NCBI RefSeq assembly: GCF_016917755.1
Contig: NZ_CP070326.1
Coordinates: 5,208,001 to 5,272,000, forward strand
Length of the DNA stretch: 64,000 bases
Source of the DNA: Streptomyces noursei
GTDB taxonomy: Bacteria > Actinomycetota > Actinomycetes > Streptomycetales > Streptomycetaceae
Reading direction: 5' to 3'
Part shown: positions 40,055 through 47,777 of the stretch, piece after piece
How the letters are laid out: the number at the start of each line of letters is the position of its first letter
Position numbering within the stretch: the first letter of the stretch is position 1
Notes under the pieces: model-generated
Told to the model about the DNA's origin: nothing
Database searches by the model: none
What the model saw: only the letters and a program-made list of their open reading frames with translations
Translations under genes and position numbers: made by a program

Positions 40055-42280
40055 TTACCGTCGGTTCTGCCGGTCGTTGCGGGAGTGCCGCGCGGTCTGT
40101 GCGGCGGCGTCCCGGACGCCGGTGATCTGCTCGGTGTACTCGGCCAGCGTAGTTCGCGGATGGGTCTCCCACCAGCGGATCAAGTCTTCCGACGCACGCG
40201 CATAGGCCACGTGTGCCGGGCCGGTGAACAGCGATCGGGGGTCGATGCCGTCGGCCTCGGCCCGCCGGTTGAGCAGGTGCCCGCGCAGCGCGTTTTCGGC
40301 CTCCAGCCATTGAGCCGCGATGTGCTCGTGGTACATCTCGCGTATCTGCTCGCGGGAGAAGGCCGAGCGTTGCGCCGCGGCGGCGTCCTCACGCTCCGCG
40401 ACCCATCGCTCGGTGGCGGACATGCCCGCGTACCGGTCGTCGTCGAACGCGAGGTGCGCCCAGTCGTCCGGGTCAGCGGCCGGGGTGAGGGCCTCGTCGA
40501 CGGCGGCCCGGTCGGCGAGCTGTCCCTCGACGGTGTGCGCCCCGTGTGCCTCGGCGGGCGGGGCGGGCGGGTGCCGTCGGTCGAGTTCGTCGGCGATCTT
40601 CTCGACATCGCCCTCGCGGCCGTAGCGGATGGCCCAGCCGAGGACGTCGTCGCCCAGGCTGGACAGGTCGGCCGCCAGGTACCCGCCGGGGAACACGGTC
40701 CGCAGGAGGTCGCGGCGGTCCGCCTCGGCAGCCAGCGCGCCCAGCTCGCCGGCGTCCGCGCCCCGAGCACGGCGGGCGAGCTGCGCGTCGGAAAGCCCGA
40801 TCAAGTCAGTCCGGGCGCCGGGCAGGCCGGCGGCCACGTCGCGGCGGTCCATCTCGGCGGCCACCCGCAGAACGTCGTCGTCGCCCAGGTGCGGCAGCAC
40901 GCGGGCGAGTTCGGAGTCACCGAACGCGGTCAGATCCTCGGCGAGGCGCCCGTGCGGACGGACACGGTCGAGCAGGTCGCGCTCGTCGCGCCGGTCGGCC
41001 TCGGCCTCGATCCGGCCGCGGTCGCGCTCGTCCAGGTGCCCGGAGCCATGCGCGACGGCGAGCTGCTCGTCGGCCATCTCCGGCAGAGTCCGCTCGTCGC
41101 CGGCGCGCACCCGTGCGGCCTCTACGGCGTCCTGCGGCGGATGCAGCGCGTTGCTCGGGAGGTTCCCGGCGCCGGGCTGCTCGCGGTACCGCCGGCGAAT
41201 CAACTCGGGGCGTTCGGCGAGGTGTTCGCGCTGCTTCTTCTGCCAGGCGCGCACCTTGGCCTCGGCCGCTCGCTTGCCCTCGGGTGTGGTCGAGGCTGCG
41301 GCGCGGTTCTTCCACTTCCGGATACCCCGCTCGATCGCGCGCTGCCGCTGTGTTGCCTCGTACCCGTCGGGGTCGGTGGAGTGCTCGACCGGGGCCCGGG
41401 TCACCCCAGGCAGGTAGGCAGCAACCGAGTGCCGGCAGTTCGGGTGTTGGAACCCGTGGCGGCGCGCTTCGTCGAGTGAACCGGCCACCTGCACACGAAC
41501 CGTGCGGCCGTCCTCGACGGCGTGCTCGACCTCCACAGTGCGGGAGCCGTCCGGGCCGTCCAGGGCCAGCACACGCCCCTCGTAGGGCTTGCACAGCGGG
41601 CACTCGTGCGGCGCGTTGGAGACGATCACCAGGGATACGCCAGCGGCGCGTATGCGGTCGCCGTGCGCCTCGACGGCGGCGCGCCCCACGCTGGTGCGCA
41701 CGGCCATCTCGGCGTACGAGGTCATCGACCACGCGCGCCCGCTCTTGTCAACGAACGTCCGCAGACCACGATCGGCAAACCGCTCCATGGCGGCCTGCGT
41801 GGCTTGGCGGCGGGTGTCGATGCCCAGCAGGGGCGTAGCGGATACCTCGCTGACCACCTGGCGGTAACCGTCTTCCACGCCGCGGAGAATGCCGCGGTGC
41901 GTGGCGGTAACGCGGTCGATGGTCTCGTGCGCCAGCCGGTCAACGGCGCGTCCGTTCGGGGTGCTTTCAGCGATCCGCTGGGTGTCGTTGTCGTGCAGCG
42001 CGCCGAGTTCGGCCAGTCCTGCGCGGGCACCGGTGTTGTATGCCTCGGCGATCACGTCGAACACATCCAGCGTCATGGCCTTGCCGAGTTCGTCGACGAC
42101 GCTCTGCGCGGCCCGCCGCAGCGGCTGAATGTCGGCGAGCTTTGCGACCGCCCACCCTGGAGCGTCGTAGCCGGCGGCGAGCTGCCGGGCGACGATGCCC
42201 AGCAGCCGCGTCTCGGCCGCCGCGTAGAGGTCGCGCACGCCGGCCGACAGATCCTCGACCATTCCGGGATGAATAGGCAT
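40055..42280 (-). CDS. phage minor capsid protein with zinc motif and long repeat-bearing C-terminal extension
   Basis: About 741 aa. Residues 1-300 match the phage minor capsid protein 2/MuF-like group: helical, with a zinc-type motif Cys227-x-x-Cys230 (HECPLCKPYEGRVLAL) and HPNCRHS. The rest, over 400 residues, is unusual: a basic stretch (330-370), four degenerate repeats ending in EADRRD-like helices (about 400-570), and a C-terminal helical region. MuF proteins enter the capsid, and C-terminal extensions can be effectors. The ATG at 42280 has GGGGGGAG 5 bases upstream. Confidence 0.8.
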   Translation of the reverse strand: MPIHPGMVEDLSAGVRDLYAAAETRLLGIVARQLAAGYDAPGWAVAKLADIQPLRRAAQSVVDELGKAMTLDVFDVIAEAYNTGARAGLAELGALHDNDTQRIAESTPNGRAVDRLAHETIDRVTATHRGILRGVEDGYRQVVSEVSATPLLGIDTRRQATQAAMERFADRGLRTFVDKSGRAWSMTSYAEMAVRTSVGRAAVEAHGDRIRAAGVSLVIVSNAPHECPLCKPYEGRVLALDGPDGSRTVEVEHAVEDGRTVRVQVAGSLDEARRHGFQHPNCRHSVAAYLPGVTRAPVEHSTDPDGYEATQRQRAIERGIRKWKNRAAASTTPEGKRAAEAKVRAWQKKQREHLAERPELIRRRYREQPGAGNLPSNALHPPQDAVEAARVRAGDERTLPEMADEQLAVAHGSGHLDERDRGRIEAEADRRDERDLLDRVRPHGRLAEDLTAFGDSELARVLPHLGDDDVLRVAAEMDRRDVAAGLPGARTDLIGLSDAQLARRARGADAGELGALAAEADRRDLLRTVFPGGYLAADLSSLGDDVLGWAIRYGREGDVEKIADELDRRHPPAPPAEAHGAHTVEGQLADRAAVDEALTPAADPDDWAHLAFDDDRYAGMSATERWVAEREDAAAAQRSAFSREQIREMYHEHIAAQWLEAENALRGHLLNRRAEADGIDPRSLFTGPAHVAYARASEDLIRWWETHPRTTLAEYTEQITGVRDAAAQTARHSRNDRQNRR

Positions 42281-42334
42281 GCCCACTCCCCCCGGATATT
42301 TCGACTAAATGCCGAAAAGTGCGGAATGGTAAAA

Positions 42335-42368
42335 AGAGATTCGCGTGATGCGCGTCACGCGAATCTCT
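42335..42368 (-). terminator. rho-independent terminator with U-tract in the AT-rich island
   Basis: A 14-bp perfect stem (AGAGATTCGCGTGA and its complement) around a 6-base loop, followed on the minus strand by TTTTTACC. It lies upstream of the minor capsid gene, so it separates that gene from the portal transcript. Confidence 0.75.
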
Positions 42369-42442
42369 GTTCGAATGCCTTGCGCAAGAAGACTGCGAGA
42401 CTTCGAAGGTAGCCTCTGGCCTGCGCTTTATGGGAATTGACA
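42335..42442 (-). ncRNA. candidate small RNA (about 110 nt) between portal and minor capsid genes
   Basis: A minus-strand promoter (TTGACT, 16 bases, TATTGT at 42476-42449) would start a transcript near 42442. It meets a perfect 14-bp hairpin (42368-42355 with 42348-42335) followed on that strand by CTTTTTACC, a text-book U-tract. The stretch between has no reading frame of note. The region is clearly lower in GC than the genes around it. Position and signals are seen; the RNA itself is inferred. Confidence 0.35.
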
Positions 42443-42448
42443 GGGCTA

Positions 42449-42476
42449 ACAATACAACGGAGTGCTGTAAAGTCAA
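42449..42476 (-). promoter_or_regulatory. minus-strand promoter upstream of the minor capsid gene
   Basis: -35 TTGACT (42476-42471), 16-base spacer, -10 TATTGT (42454-42449). It lies in an AT-rich island, which makes it stand out from the GC-rich operon. Confidence 0.45.
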
Positions 42477-42528
42477 ATCATAAGCGTCATCCTTGTGGAA
42501 TCAGCGAGCTTGTAATCTCTCTCGTGTG

Positions 42529-42675
42529 ATGGGAATTGATGCGCAAATCGCGGCCGTTTCTACCCCCTTTTATGCCCTGGTTACGGTGCTGCTCGCTGTA
42601 GCCATGGCGCACCCCGAACCGCAGGTCAGGGCACGAGCGGAACGGCTTTTGGCGGTGATCTTCCGGGTGCGATAG
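42529..42675 (+). CDS. small hydrophobic protein on the opposite strand (moron-like)
   Basis: A 48-aa protein: MGIDAQIAAVSTPFYALV, then VLLAVAMAHPEPQVRARAERLL. One hydrophobic segment precedes a basic helix. It is read against the head operon, has clearly lower third-position GC than its neighbours, and its stop codon abuts the portal gene stop exactly. Short proteins of this look are scattered through Streptomyces genomes. The ribosome site is weak, so existence is not certain. Confidence 0.45.
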   Translation: MGIDAQIAAVSTPFYALVTVLLAVAMAHPEPQVRARAERLLAVIFRVR

Positions 42676-44151
42676 CTAGTCGAGGACGCCAGCCTGCATC
42701 GGGTCGGGCACGGCCGTGCCGGTCTCCATTTGGATGCGGTCAACCTCGGCCCGTACGGCGTCGTCGTCCCAATCCGGACGCAAAATCCGCACCTTGGTCT
42801 CGACGCTGACGGCCTGTGCCTGCTGGAGCAGGGACAGAGTTTGCGCGACGCTCTGCGGGTCCTCGCTGACGGAATCCCCGAACACAATCACCGGCCGTTC
42901 CGGTGTCAGTGCCGGGGTGTAGAGGGCCTGGTCAAGGCGGAGCATCACATGCAGCATGTCGGCCAGGGCCGGGGCCCAGTAACGCGACTTCTTGTCGCGC
43001 GTGATCATTGACCGGCGTTCGCGGGCGGTGACCTCGGTTGCCGTGGCGGCGGTCGAGTCGCCCAGGCCGAAGGACTGCGCGGAGTATCCGGCGAGTTGTA
43101 CGGCCTGTCGCATGATTGCGTCGGCCGTCTGCTGGTGCTCAGCAACTCGGATGGCGAACTGCGACAGGGTGATCCCTGCCGCGTTGTTGTCGCCCGGCGG
43201 GATGCTGAGTGCCTGCCAGATCTCCCGGTCATCGTCGAACGACGCGCCGCGGCCGGGGCCGTGGTCGCGCAGGTAGCCGTCGGGCACGATCAGCCGGGCC
43301 CTGGCGAGGCGGATGTCGCGCAGCCAGCTCGACCATGTCTCGTCGAGGGCGTCGAACAGGTCGTGCGCGCTCTGGTAGTCGCTGCGGCCGAACGGTGATC
43401 CGCGGTGCCTGCGGTTGGGGCGGATGTTGGGCACGTAGGCGGCCGTGAGCTGGTCGAGGCCGGTCTCGATCGTGTCGCCCTCGGAGCTGAGGGAGTCGGC
43501 GAGCGGTGCTGTCTCGGGGTGCTCCGTGAGCGGTGTCCGCGTGCCGAGGCTGTCGGTGGTGCCCTGGTAGAGGCCGTGCAGGACGCGCCCGGCCTGGTGC
43601 CGCTCCAAGTGGCGCCAGACGGTGGATCCGTCCGCGGACAGCTCACGCCAGAAGGTGACGGCGGCGAGTTGCCCCCAGCGGAATTCCGGTATGGCGCAGT
43701 CGGCATGCACGGCCGTCAGCAGCGGCCGGGTAGCGAGGGAGGCATCCCACGTGACGCGCAGGTACACCCCGCCGAGCGCTGCGGCGATCTCGGCCGCTTC
43801 GAGCAGCGTGTTCGCAATCCCGCCGGCCTCGGTGATCTCGTCGAGCCGGGCCTGCGTCGCCGGGTGCGCCACGGTGAACGTGGGCGGCTCGCTGAACAGG
43901 AGGTCGGCCGAGGTGGTCGCGATGTCGGCGGGAAGCGGGATATGCAGCCGGGTGTCGTGCCGGCCGGGCTGCGGGTGGCGGTGGCGGGCCCACAGTCGGC
44001 GGCGGCCGTCGCGCCGGTGCTTGTGGTCCTGGTGGACGTCGGCCAGGCGGCGCCGGTCGCCGGAGTACCACGCGTCATCGACGCGCATCTCGCGGTACAG
44101 GTTGCCGAGCGTCGGCGGCGGCCACGGGGCGCCGTTGTCAGGCAGCGGCAC
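42676..44151 (-). CDS. portal protein (SPP1 gp6-like)
   Basis: 491 aa. Typical pattern: DAWYSGDRRRLADVHQDHK near the N-terminus, a wing domain (SADLLFSEPPTFTV; VYLRVTWDASLATRPLLTAV), a stem/crown region (RDIRLARARLIVPDGYLRDHG) and ITRDKKSRYWAPALADMLHVML near the end. It forms the 12-subunit ring through which DNA is packaged. The GTG start lies inside the end of the terminase gene. Confidence 0.88.
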   Translation of the reverse strand: MPLPDNGAPWPPPTLGNLYREMRVDDAWYSGDRRRLADVHQDHKHRRDGRRRLWARHRHPQPGRHDTRLHIPLPADIATTSADLLFSEPPTFTVAHPATQARLDEITEAGGIANTLLEAAEIAAALGGVYLRVTWDASLATRPLLTAVHADCAIPEFRWGQLAAVTFWRELSADGSTVWRHLERHQAGRVLHGLYQGTTDSLGTRTPLTEHPETAPLADSLSSEGDTIETGLDQLTAAYVPNIRPNRRHRGSPFGRSDYQSAHDLFDALDETWSSWLRDIRLARARLIVPDGYLRDHGPGRGASFDDDREIWQALSIPPGDNNAAGITLSQFAIRVAEHQQTADAIMRQAVQLAGYSAQSFGLGDSTAATATEVTARERRSMITRDKKSRYWAPALADMLHVMLRLDQALYTPALTPERPVIVFGDSVSEDPQSVAQTLSLLQQAQAVSVETKVRILRPDWDDDAVRAEVDRIQMETGTAVPDPMQAGVLD

Positions 44152-45400
44152 GGGACGTCACCTCCTCATCGGCGGGCGCGGGTATCAGGTGGCGCCACTC
44201 GTGCGCGGTGGAGTGCACGGCGTAGCGCAGCGCGTCGCACGAGTGGTCGTCGCGCTTGATCGGGCGGTCTTCGCCACGGTCGGACGCGGCGGGATCCCAT
44301 GCATAGCCAGGCAGCTCGGACAGCAGGCCGGAGCATGAGGAGTGGACGCGCAGCAGGCCGGAGTCGAGCGCGGTCGACACGCTGCGGATGCCGTCGAGGA
44401 CGTCGTTTCGGGCACGTGCGATGCCGGGGTGCCCGTCCGTCCACAACTGTGTGGAAAACGAAGCGGCCGACGGGTCGACGAACGTCCACTCTGGTGCGAC
44501 CTGCTGCTCGGCCAGCCATCGACGGATGGCGATGCTGTACTGCGCGTCGGTCATCTGCCGGCGGGTCTGCCGGGAGTCGTGGCGCCATTCGGCGACCGCG
44601 TACAGGCGGTCGTCGTCGCCGAGGCCGAGCAGCACGGCCGAAGTGGCGTTGGTGGTGCCGTAGTCGATGCCGAGCCAAAGCCGGCGCATCGCGGGCAGGG
44701 AGTCGACGACGTGCTGCTGCTCGTCCCACATGTCGTAGACAGCGCCTTCGGCGACGCACCACGCGCCGTCGATCATCCGGCGTTTCCACAGCCCGACGTA
44801 CTCGGCGGCGAGCGATGCCACGTAGGCCGGGGAAAGACTCGGGTTGTCGTCGAGGCGGAAGTGCCATGACATGAGGTCGAGTTCGCCCTCGCGGTCGAGA
44901 TAGCCCGTCTTGAGCCAATGCCGCGGACCGTCCGGGTTGGTGGTGGCCAGCAGCCGCGCCCCAGGCACGGACAGACGGGCGAGGAGCTGTGTCCAGAACC
45001 CTTCGGGGAGCAGCGTTGCCTCGTCGACGTAGGCCAGGCAGGCAGTCAGGCCGCGCAGGCGGCCCTCGGCGCGAGCGTCGGCCGCGCCGATCAGGTGCAC
45101 TGTCCGGCCGAGAATGACGGCCGTGGTCGCCCCGCGGGTGTGCCGTACCTGCCGGGCGACGGGCCCGAACAGCGCCTCGTCTTGCAGCGGTTCGAGACAG
45201 TTGCGCTCGATGGTCTGCAAGCTGCGCCCACAGATCACGATCAGTCCCGATGCGGGCGCTTCGGCCACGGCCAGGACGAACGCCAACAGTGAGGCCACGG
45301 TCTTGCCGGAGCGCACCGCGCCGTGCCATAGGCAGATACGGGCGGTGGCCTGCGCGATGGACTGGAGCTGTTTCCGGGACAGCGGCAGGGAGTCGAGCAC
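44138..45400 (-). CDS. terL: terminase large subunit
   Basis: 420 aa. ATPase: Walker A GAVRSGKT (27-34), Walker B LAYVDEA (122-128), coupling motif LLATTNPDG. Nuclease: GIDYGTTNATSAVLLG carries the first Asp of the RNase H-like fold, with VDPSA and DDHSCDALRYAV supplying later acidic residues. It packages and cuts the concatemer. GGGAGGTGA lies just before the GTG at 45400, within the end of the small-subunit gene. Confidence 0.93.
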   Translation of the reverse strand: MLDSLPLSRKQLQSIAQATARICLWHGAVRSGKTVASLLAFVLAVAEAPASGLIVICGRSLQTIERNCLEPLQDEALFGPVARQVRHTRGATTAVILGRTVHLIGAADARAEGRLRGLTACLAYVDEATLLPEGFWTQLLARLSVPGARLLATTNPDGPRHWLKTGYLDREGELDLMSWHFRLDDNPSLSPAYVASLAAEYVGLWKRRMIDGAWCVAEGAVYDMWDEQQHVVDSLPAMRRLWLGIDYGTTNATSAVLLGLGDDDRLYAVAEWRHDSRQTRRQMTDAQYSIAIRRWLAEQQVAPEWTFVDPSAASFSTQLWTDGHPGIARARNDVLDGIRSVSTALDSGLLRVHSSCSGLLSELPGYAWDPAASDRGEDRPIKRDDHSCDALRYAVHSTAHEWRHLIPAPADEEVTSRAAA

Positions 45401-45404
45401 AGGC

Positions 45405-45935
45405 TCACCTCCCGGTGTCGGTCCCCTCGTTCGTCTCGGCCTGGTCGGCGTCGGCGAACGCGGCGCGCAGGCCGCGGGCAAGGTCGGTGAGCATGGAACG
45501 GACCTCGCCGGTACCGGTGCCGGCGTCGATCTCGACGAGCCGCGCGGCGCTCGTCAGGTATGAGCTGATGGCTTGGGAGTGGTGGCGCTCATCCTGGGCG
45601 GGCGGCTCATCGGAGACCAGCCGCACGGGCCGGCCGGTGGGCAGCAGCTCAACGCGCACATACTCGGTGGCCTCGACGCGGTCGAGGTTGGCGGAGGCGC
45701 GGGCGTACAGGCGGCCGACGAGCTGTCGTCGCTGCTCGGCGAGGTCGAGCTGCCGCGCCGCAGTGGCTGGAGCGACCCGCGCCCCGCCTTCGAACCGCAG
45801 TCCCTCGTCGCGGGCGATCTTCGACACGGTCGAGCTGCTGCGCCCGATGGCGCGGGCGATCTGGTTCCGGGACTGGCCGGCCCCATGCAGGCGGCGAACC
45901 TCGTTGCGGTCCTTGTCGGTGATGGGCGCGGCGAT
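45405..45935 (-). CDS. terS: terminase small subunit, apparent non-standard ATC start
   Basis: About 176 aa. The N-terminal helix-turn-helix (ITDKDRNEVRRLHGAGQSRNQIARAIGRSSSTVSKIA) binds the packaging site, followed by helical oligomerisation sequence. In this frame there is no ATG, GTG or TTG before the domain: an in-frame TGA at 45941-45939 is followed by GCC-ATC-GCC. A perfect AAAGGAGGTGAT lies just before it, placing ATC (45935-45933) at the ideal distance. The first standard start in frame (GTG 45830 or so) would delete the DNA-binding domain. Confidence 0.72.
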   Translation of the reverse strand: MAAPITDKDRNEVRRLHGAGQSRNQIARAIGRSSSTVSKIARDEGLRFEGGARVAPATAARQLDLAEQRRQLVGRLYARASANLDRVEATEYVRVELLPTGRPVRLVSDEPPAQDERHHSQAISSYLTSAARLVEIDAGTGTGEVRSMLTDLARGLRAAFADADQAETNEGTDTGR

Positions 45936-45960
45936 GGCTCATCACCTCCTTTGGGCATGC

Positions 45961-45998
45961 GAACGCCCCGTCGACCGGGGGGGAGTGTCGACGGGGCG
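45961..45998 (-). terminator. terminator between the membrane-protein gene and the terminase genes
   Basis: CGCCCCGTCGAC (45964-45975) pairs perfectly with GTCGACGGGGCG (45987-45998), with GAACG/CGTTC outside it. It separates the early/middle block from the late operon. Confidence 0.75.
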
Positions 45999-46040
45999 TA
46001 CGTTCAGTTTCCGGGCACGCCGGAGGCGCCGCCCATTAGA

Positions 46041-47063
46041 TCACGACTTGATAACGGTCGCAAGGTGGATGCCGAGCGCCCGCTCGACGGTGATTCGTAG
46101 TTCGCTGCCCCGGGTGCGTTTGAGGCCGAGTGCCTGCCCGAGCGCCTCGGCCGTCGGCCGCTTGCCGGTCTCCCTGTGCAGGCGTCGGTATGCGGCGACG
46201 GCGTCTGTCGGCGCGGCGCCGGTGGTTGACGCCGGGGCGCCGGGGGTGGCGTCGTCGTCGAACGGGGCTGGCGTGGGGAGCGGCGGCGCGGTGAACGTGG
46301 CGGCGAGGGGGAGCGGCGCCGGAGCGTCGGTGACGTCCTCGGCGGCCGGTGGCCCGTCGACGGCGGCGACGGCGGCGGCGAGGTCGACCAGGGCCAACGG
46401 TGGCGCGGCGGCGTCGGTCAGGGTGGCGGCGGCCTGCTCCGCGCGGGCGGCGGCGTCGGTGGCGACGGTGGCGGCGTCGAGGGTGCGGTCGACGGCGTCG
46501 GCGACGGTCCGGGCGGCAGTGTCGAGGGCGGCGTGTACCGCGGTGGCGTCGGTGTGGGCGGCGTTGGCGGCGGCCTGCGCGTGGCGCGCGGCGTCGGTAG
46601 CGGCGGCAACCGCCGGTGCGACGTCGTCGACGGCCGCGGTGGCGCCGGCGGTGGGCAGCATCCGCACGAGTAGCTCGGTTGCGACGAGCTGCGCGACAGG
46701 CGGCACGACGGCGACGGCGATACCGGCGCCGGTTCCGTCGGAGTGCCCGATGTTGAATGCCAGCGACACCGACGCGAACGCGACAACGGTCAACCAGTAC
46801 GCGACCGTCGGTCGGCCGGCGCGCCGGGCGGAGACAACGCCGACGGTTCCGACGACAGCGCCACCGTCCACGAGGACGGCGAACATCCACACAATGTCGG
46901 GGGCGATGCCGTGCTCGACGGCAAGCCCAGTGAGGGACTCGAAAGAAAGTCTGAACGCGAGGAACGCAAATCCGACGGTTGCGGCGACGGCCGCGCCGAG
47001 GGGCGCCCACGACAGACGGCTCGGGGCGGCCGGCGCACCGGCGGTAGGGTTGTGCGTAGCCAT
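46041..47063 (-). CDS. DUF2637-type membrane protein with C-terminal helix-turn-helix-like domain
   Basis: 340 aa. Four membrane segments fill residues 18-140 (LGAAVAATVGFAFLAFRL; IVWMFAVLVDGGAVVGTVGVV), the pattern of DUF2637, known from Streptomyces plasmid transfer/spread and phage proteins. A long Ala-rich coiled coil follows (about 145-235), then a Pro/Ala linker and a basic winged-helix-like end (YRRLHRETGKRPTAEALGQALGLKRT). It may tether DNA or replication proteins to the membrane. Its 5' leader repeats that of the gene at 49718. Confidence 0.75.
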   Translation of the reverse strand: MATHNPTAGAPAAPSRLSWAPLGAAVAATVGFAFLAFRLSFESLTGLAVEHGIAPDIVWMFAVLVDGGAVVGTVGVVSARRAGRPTVAYWLTVVAFASVSLAFNIGHSDGTGAGIAVAVVPPVAQLVATELLVRMLPTAGATAAVDDVAPAVAAATDAARHAQAAANAAHTDATAVHAALDTAARTVADAVDRTLDAATVATDAAARAEQAAATLTDAAAPPLALVDLAAAVAAVDGPPAAEDVTDAPAPLPLAATFTAPPLPTPAPFDDDATPGAPASTTGAAPTDAVAAYRRLHRETGKRPTAEALGQALGLKRTRGSELRITVERALGIHLATVIKS

Positions 47064-47091
47064 TGCGGGGTTAGCTCCCGTGATCGGTTAG

Positions 47092-47125
47092 GGCCCGTTC
47101 CGGCATGTGGAGTGCCGGGCGGGCC
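47092..47125 (-). terminator. hairpin after the 193-aa gene
   Basis: GGCCCGTTCCGGCA (47092-47105) pairs, with small bulges, with TGCCGGGCGGGCC (47113-47125), between two leftward genes. Confidence 0.55.
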
Positions 47126-47134
47126 TGCTTCGTT

Positions 47135-47716
47135 TTACTGCTCGTCGGCCCCGGCGGCGGGCCACTCCTGGGCGTACACGGCGTCGTCGTCCTCGCCGAG
47201 GTCGGCGCCGTGCCACAGCAGGACGCGGGCGCCCAGGTGCGCGCGGCGTTTCCCGAGGCATTCGCGCCGGATCTCCTCGACCAGCGCGGCCGGGTTGGCG
47301 AGCGTCCCGTCGTCGCTGATGTCGGCGATCCCGTCGCCGTTCTCTTCCGTCTGCCACCCCGGCCCAATACGGGGATCGTCGTAGACGTCGAGGCGGTACG
47401 AGTAGCGAGTCTTGGTGCGCAGGATGCGGAACACGTACGACTCGCCCGTGCCCAACTCACGGGCGATCTCCGCGCCGGACACCCCAGCGTCGCGAGCGTC
47501 GAGGATCACCTCGGGCATGTGCCGCTCGTACTCCTTCCACTCCTTCCGCGCGGCGCCGGCCGCGGCAAGACGTGCCCGCGCGCCCTCCTCCTCAGACACC
47601 TCAAAGGCACGCAGCATGTCGCGGGCGAACTCGGCGAGCTGGGGCCGGTCGGCAAAGTAGGCCGCCAGGGCGGCGCGCTGCTGCTCTGGGTTGATCTCGT
47701 TCCGCTTGCTGCTCAT
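47135..47716 (-). CDS. hypothetical protein with helix-turn-helix-like segment
   Basis: 193 aa, acidic. A helical N-terminus (EQQRAALAAYFADRPQLAEFARDML), then LDARDAGVSGAEIARELGTGESYVFRIL, which fits a helix-turn-helix, and a C-terminal domain (YSYRLDVYDDPRIGPGW; REC-LGKRRAHLGARVLLWHG). It may be a middle-gene regulator; no family is recognised with certainty. Confidence 0.65.
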   Translation of the reverse strand: MSSKRNEINPEQQRAALAAYFADRPQLAEFARDMLRAFEVSEEEGARARLAAAGAARKEWKEYERHMPEVILDARDAGVSGAEIARELGTGESYVFRILRTKTRYSYRLDVYDDPRIGPGWQTEENGDGIADISDDGTLANPAALVEEIRRECLGKRRAHLGARVLLWHGADLGEDDDAVYAQEWPAAGADEQ

Positions 47717-47777
47717 CTGCTGGTCTCTTTCTGGACGGGCCCGCCCCGCGGGTACGGGGCGGGCGGAACGGTACCGG

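Noticed and set aside
42367..42380. TTCGAAT, which looks like a tRNA T-loop
   Set aside because: The flanking bases cannot pair as a T-stem and no acceptor or anticodon stem fits on either strand.
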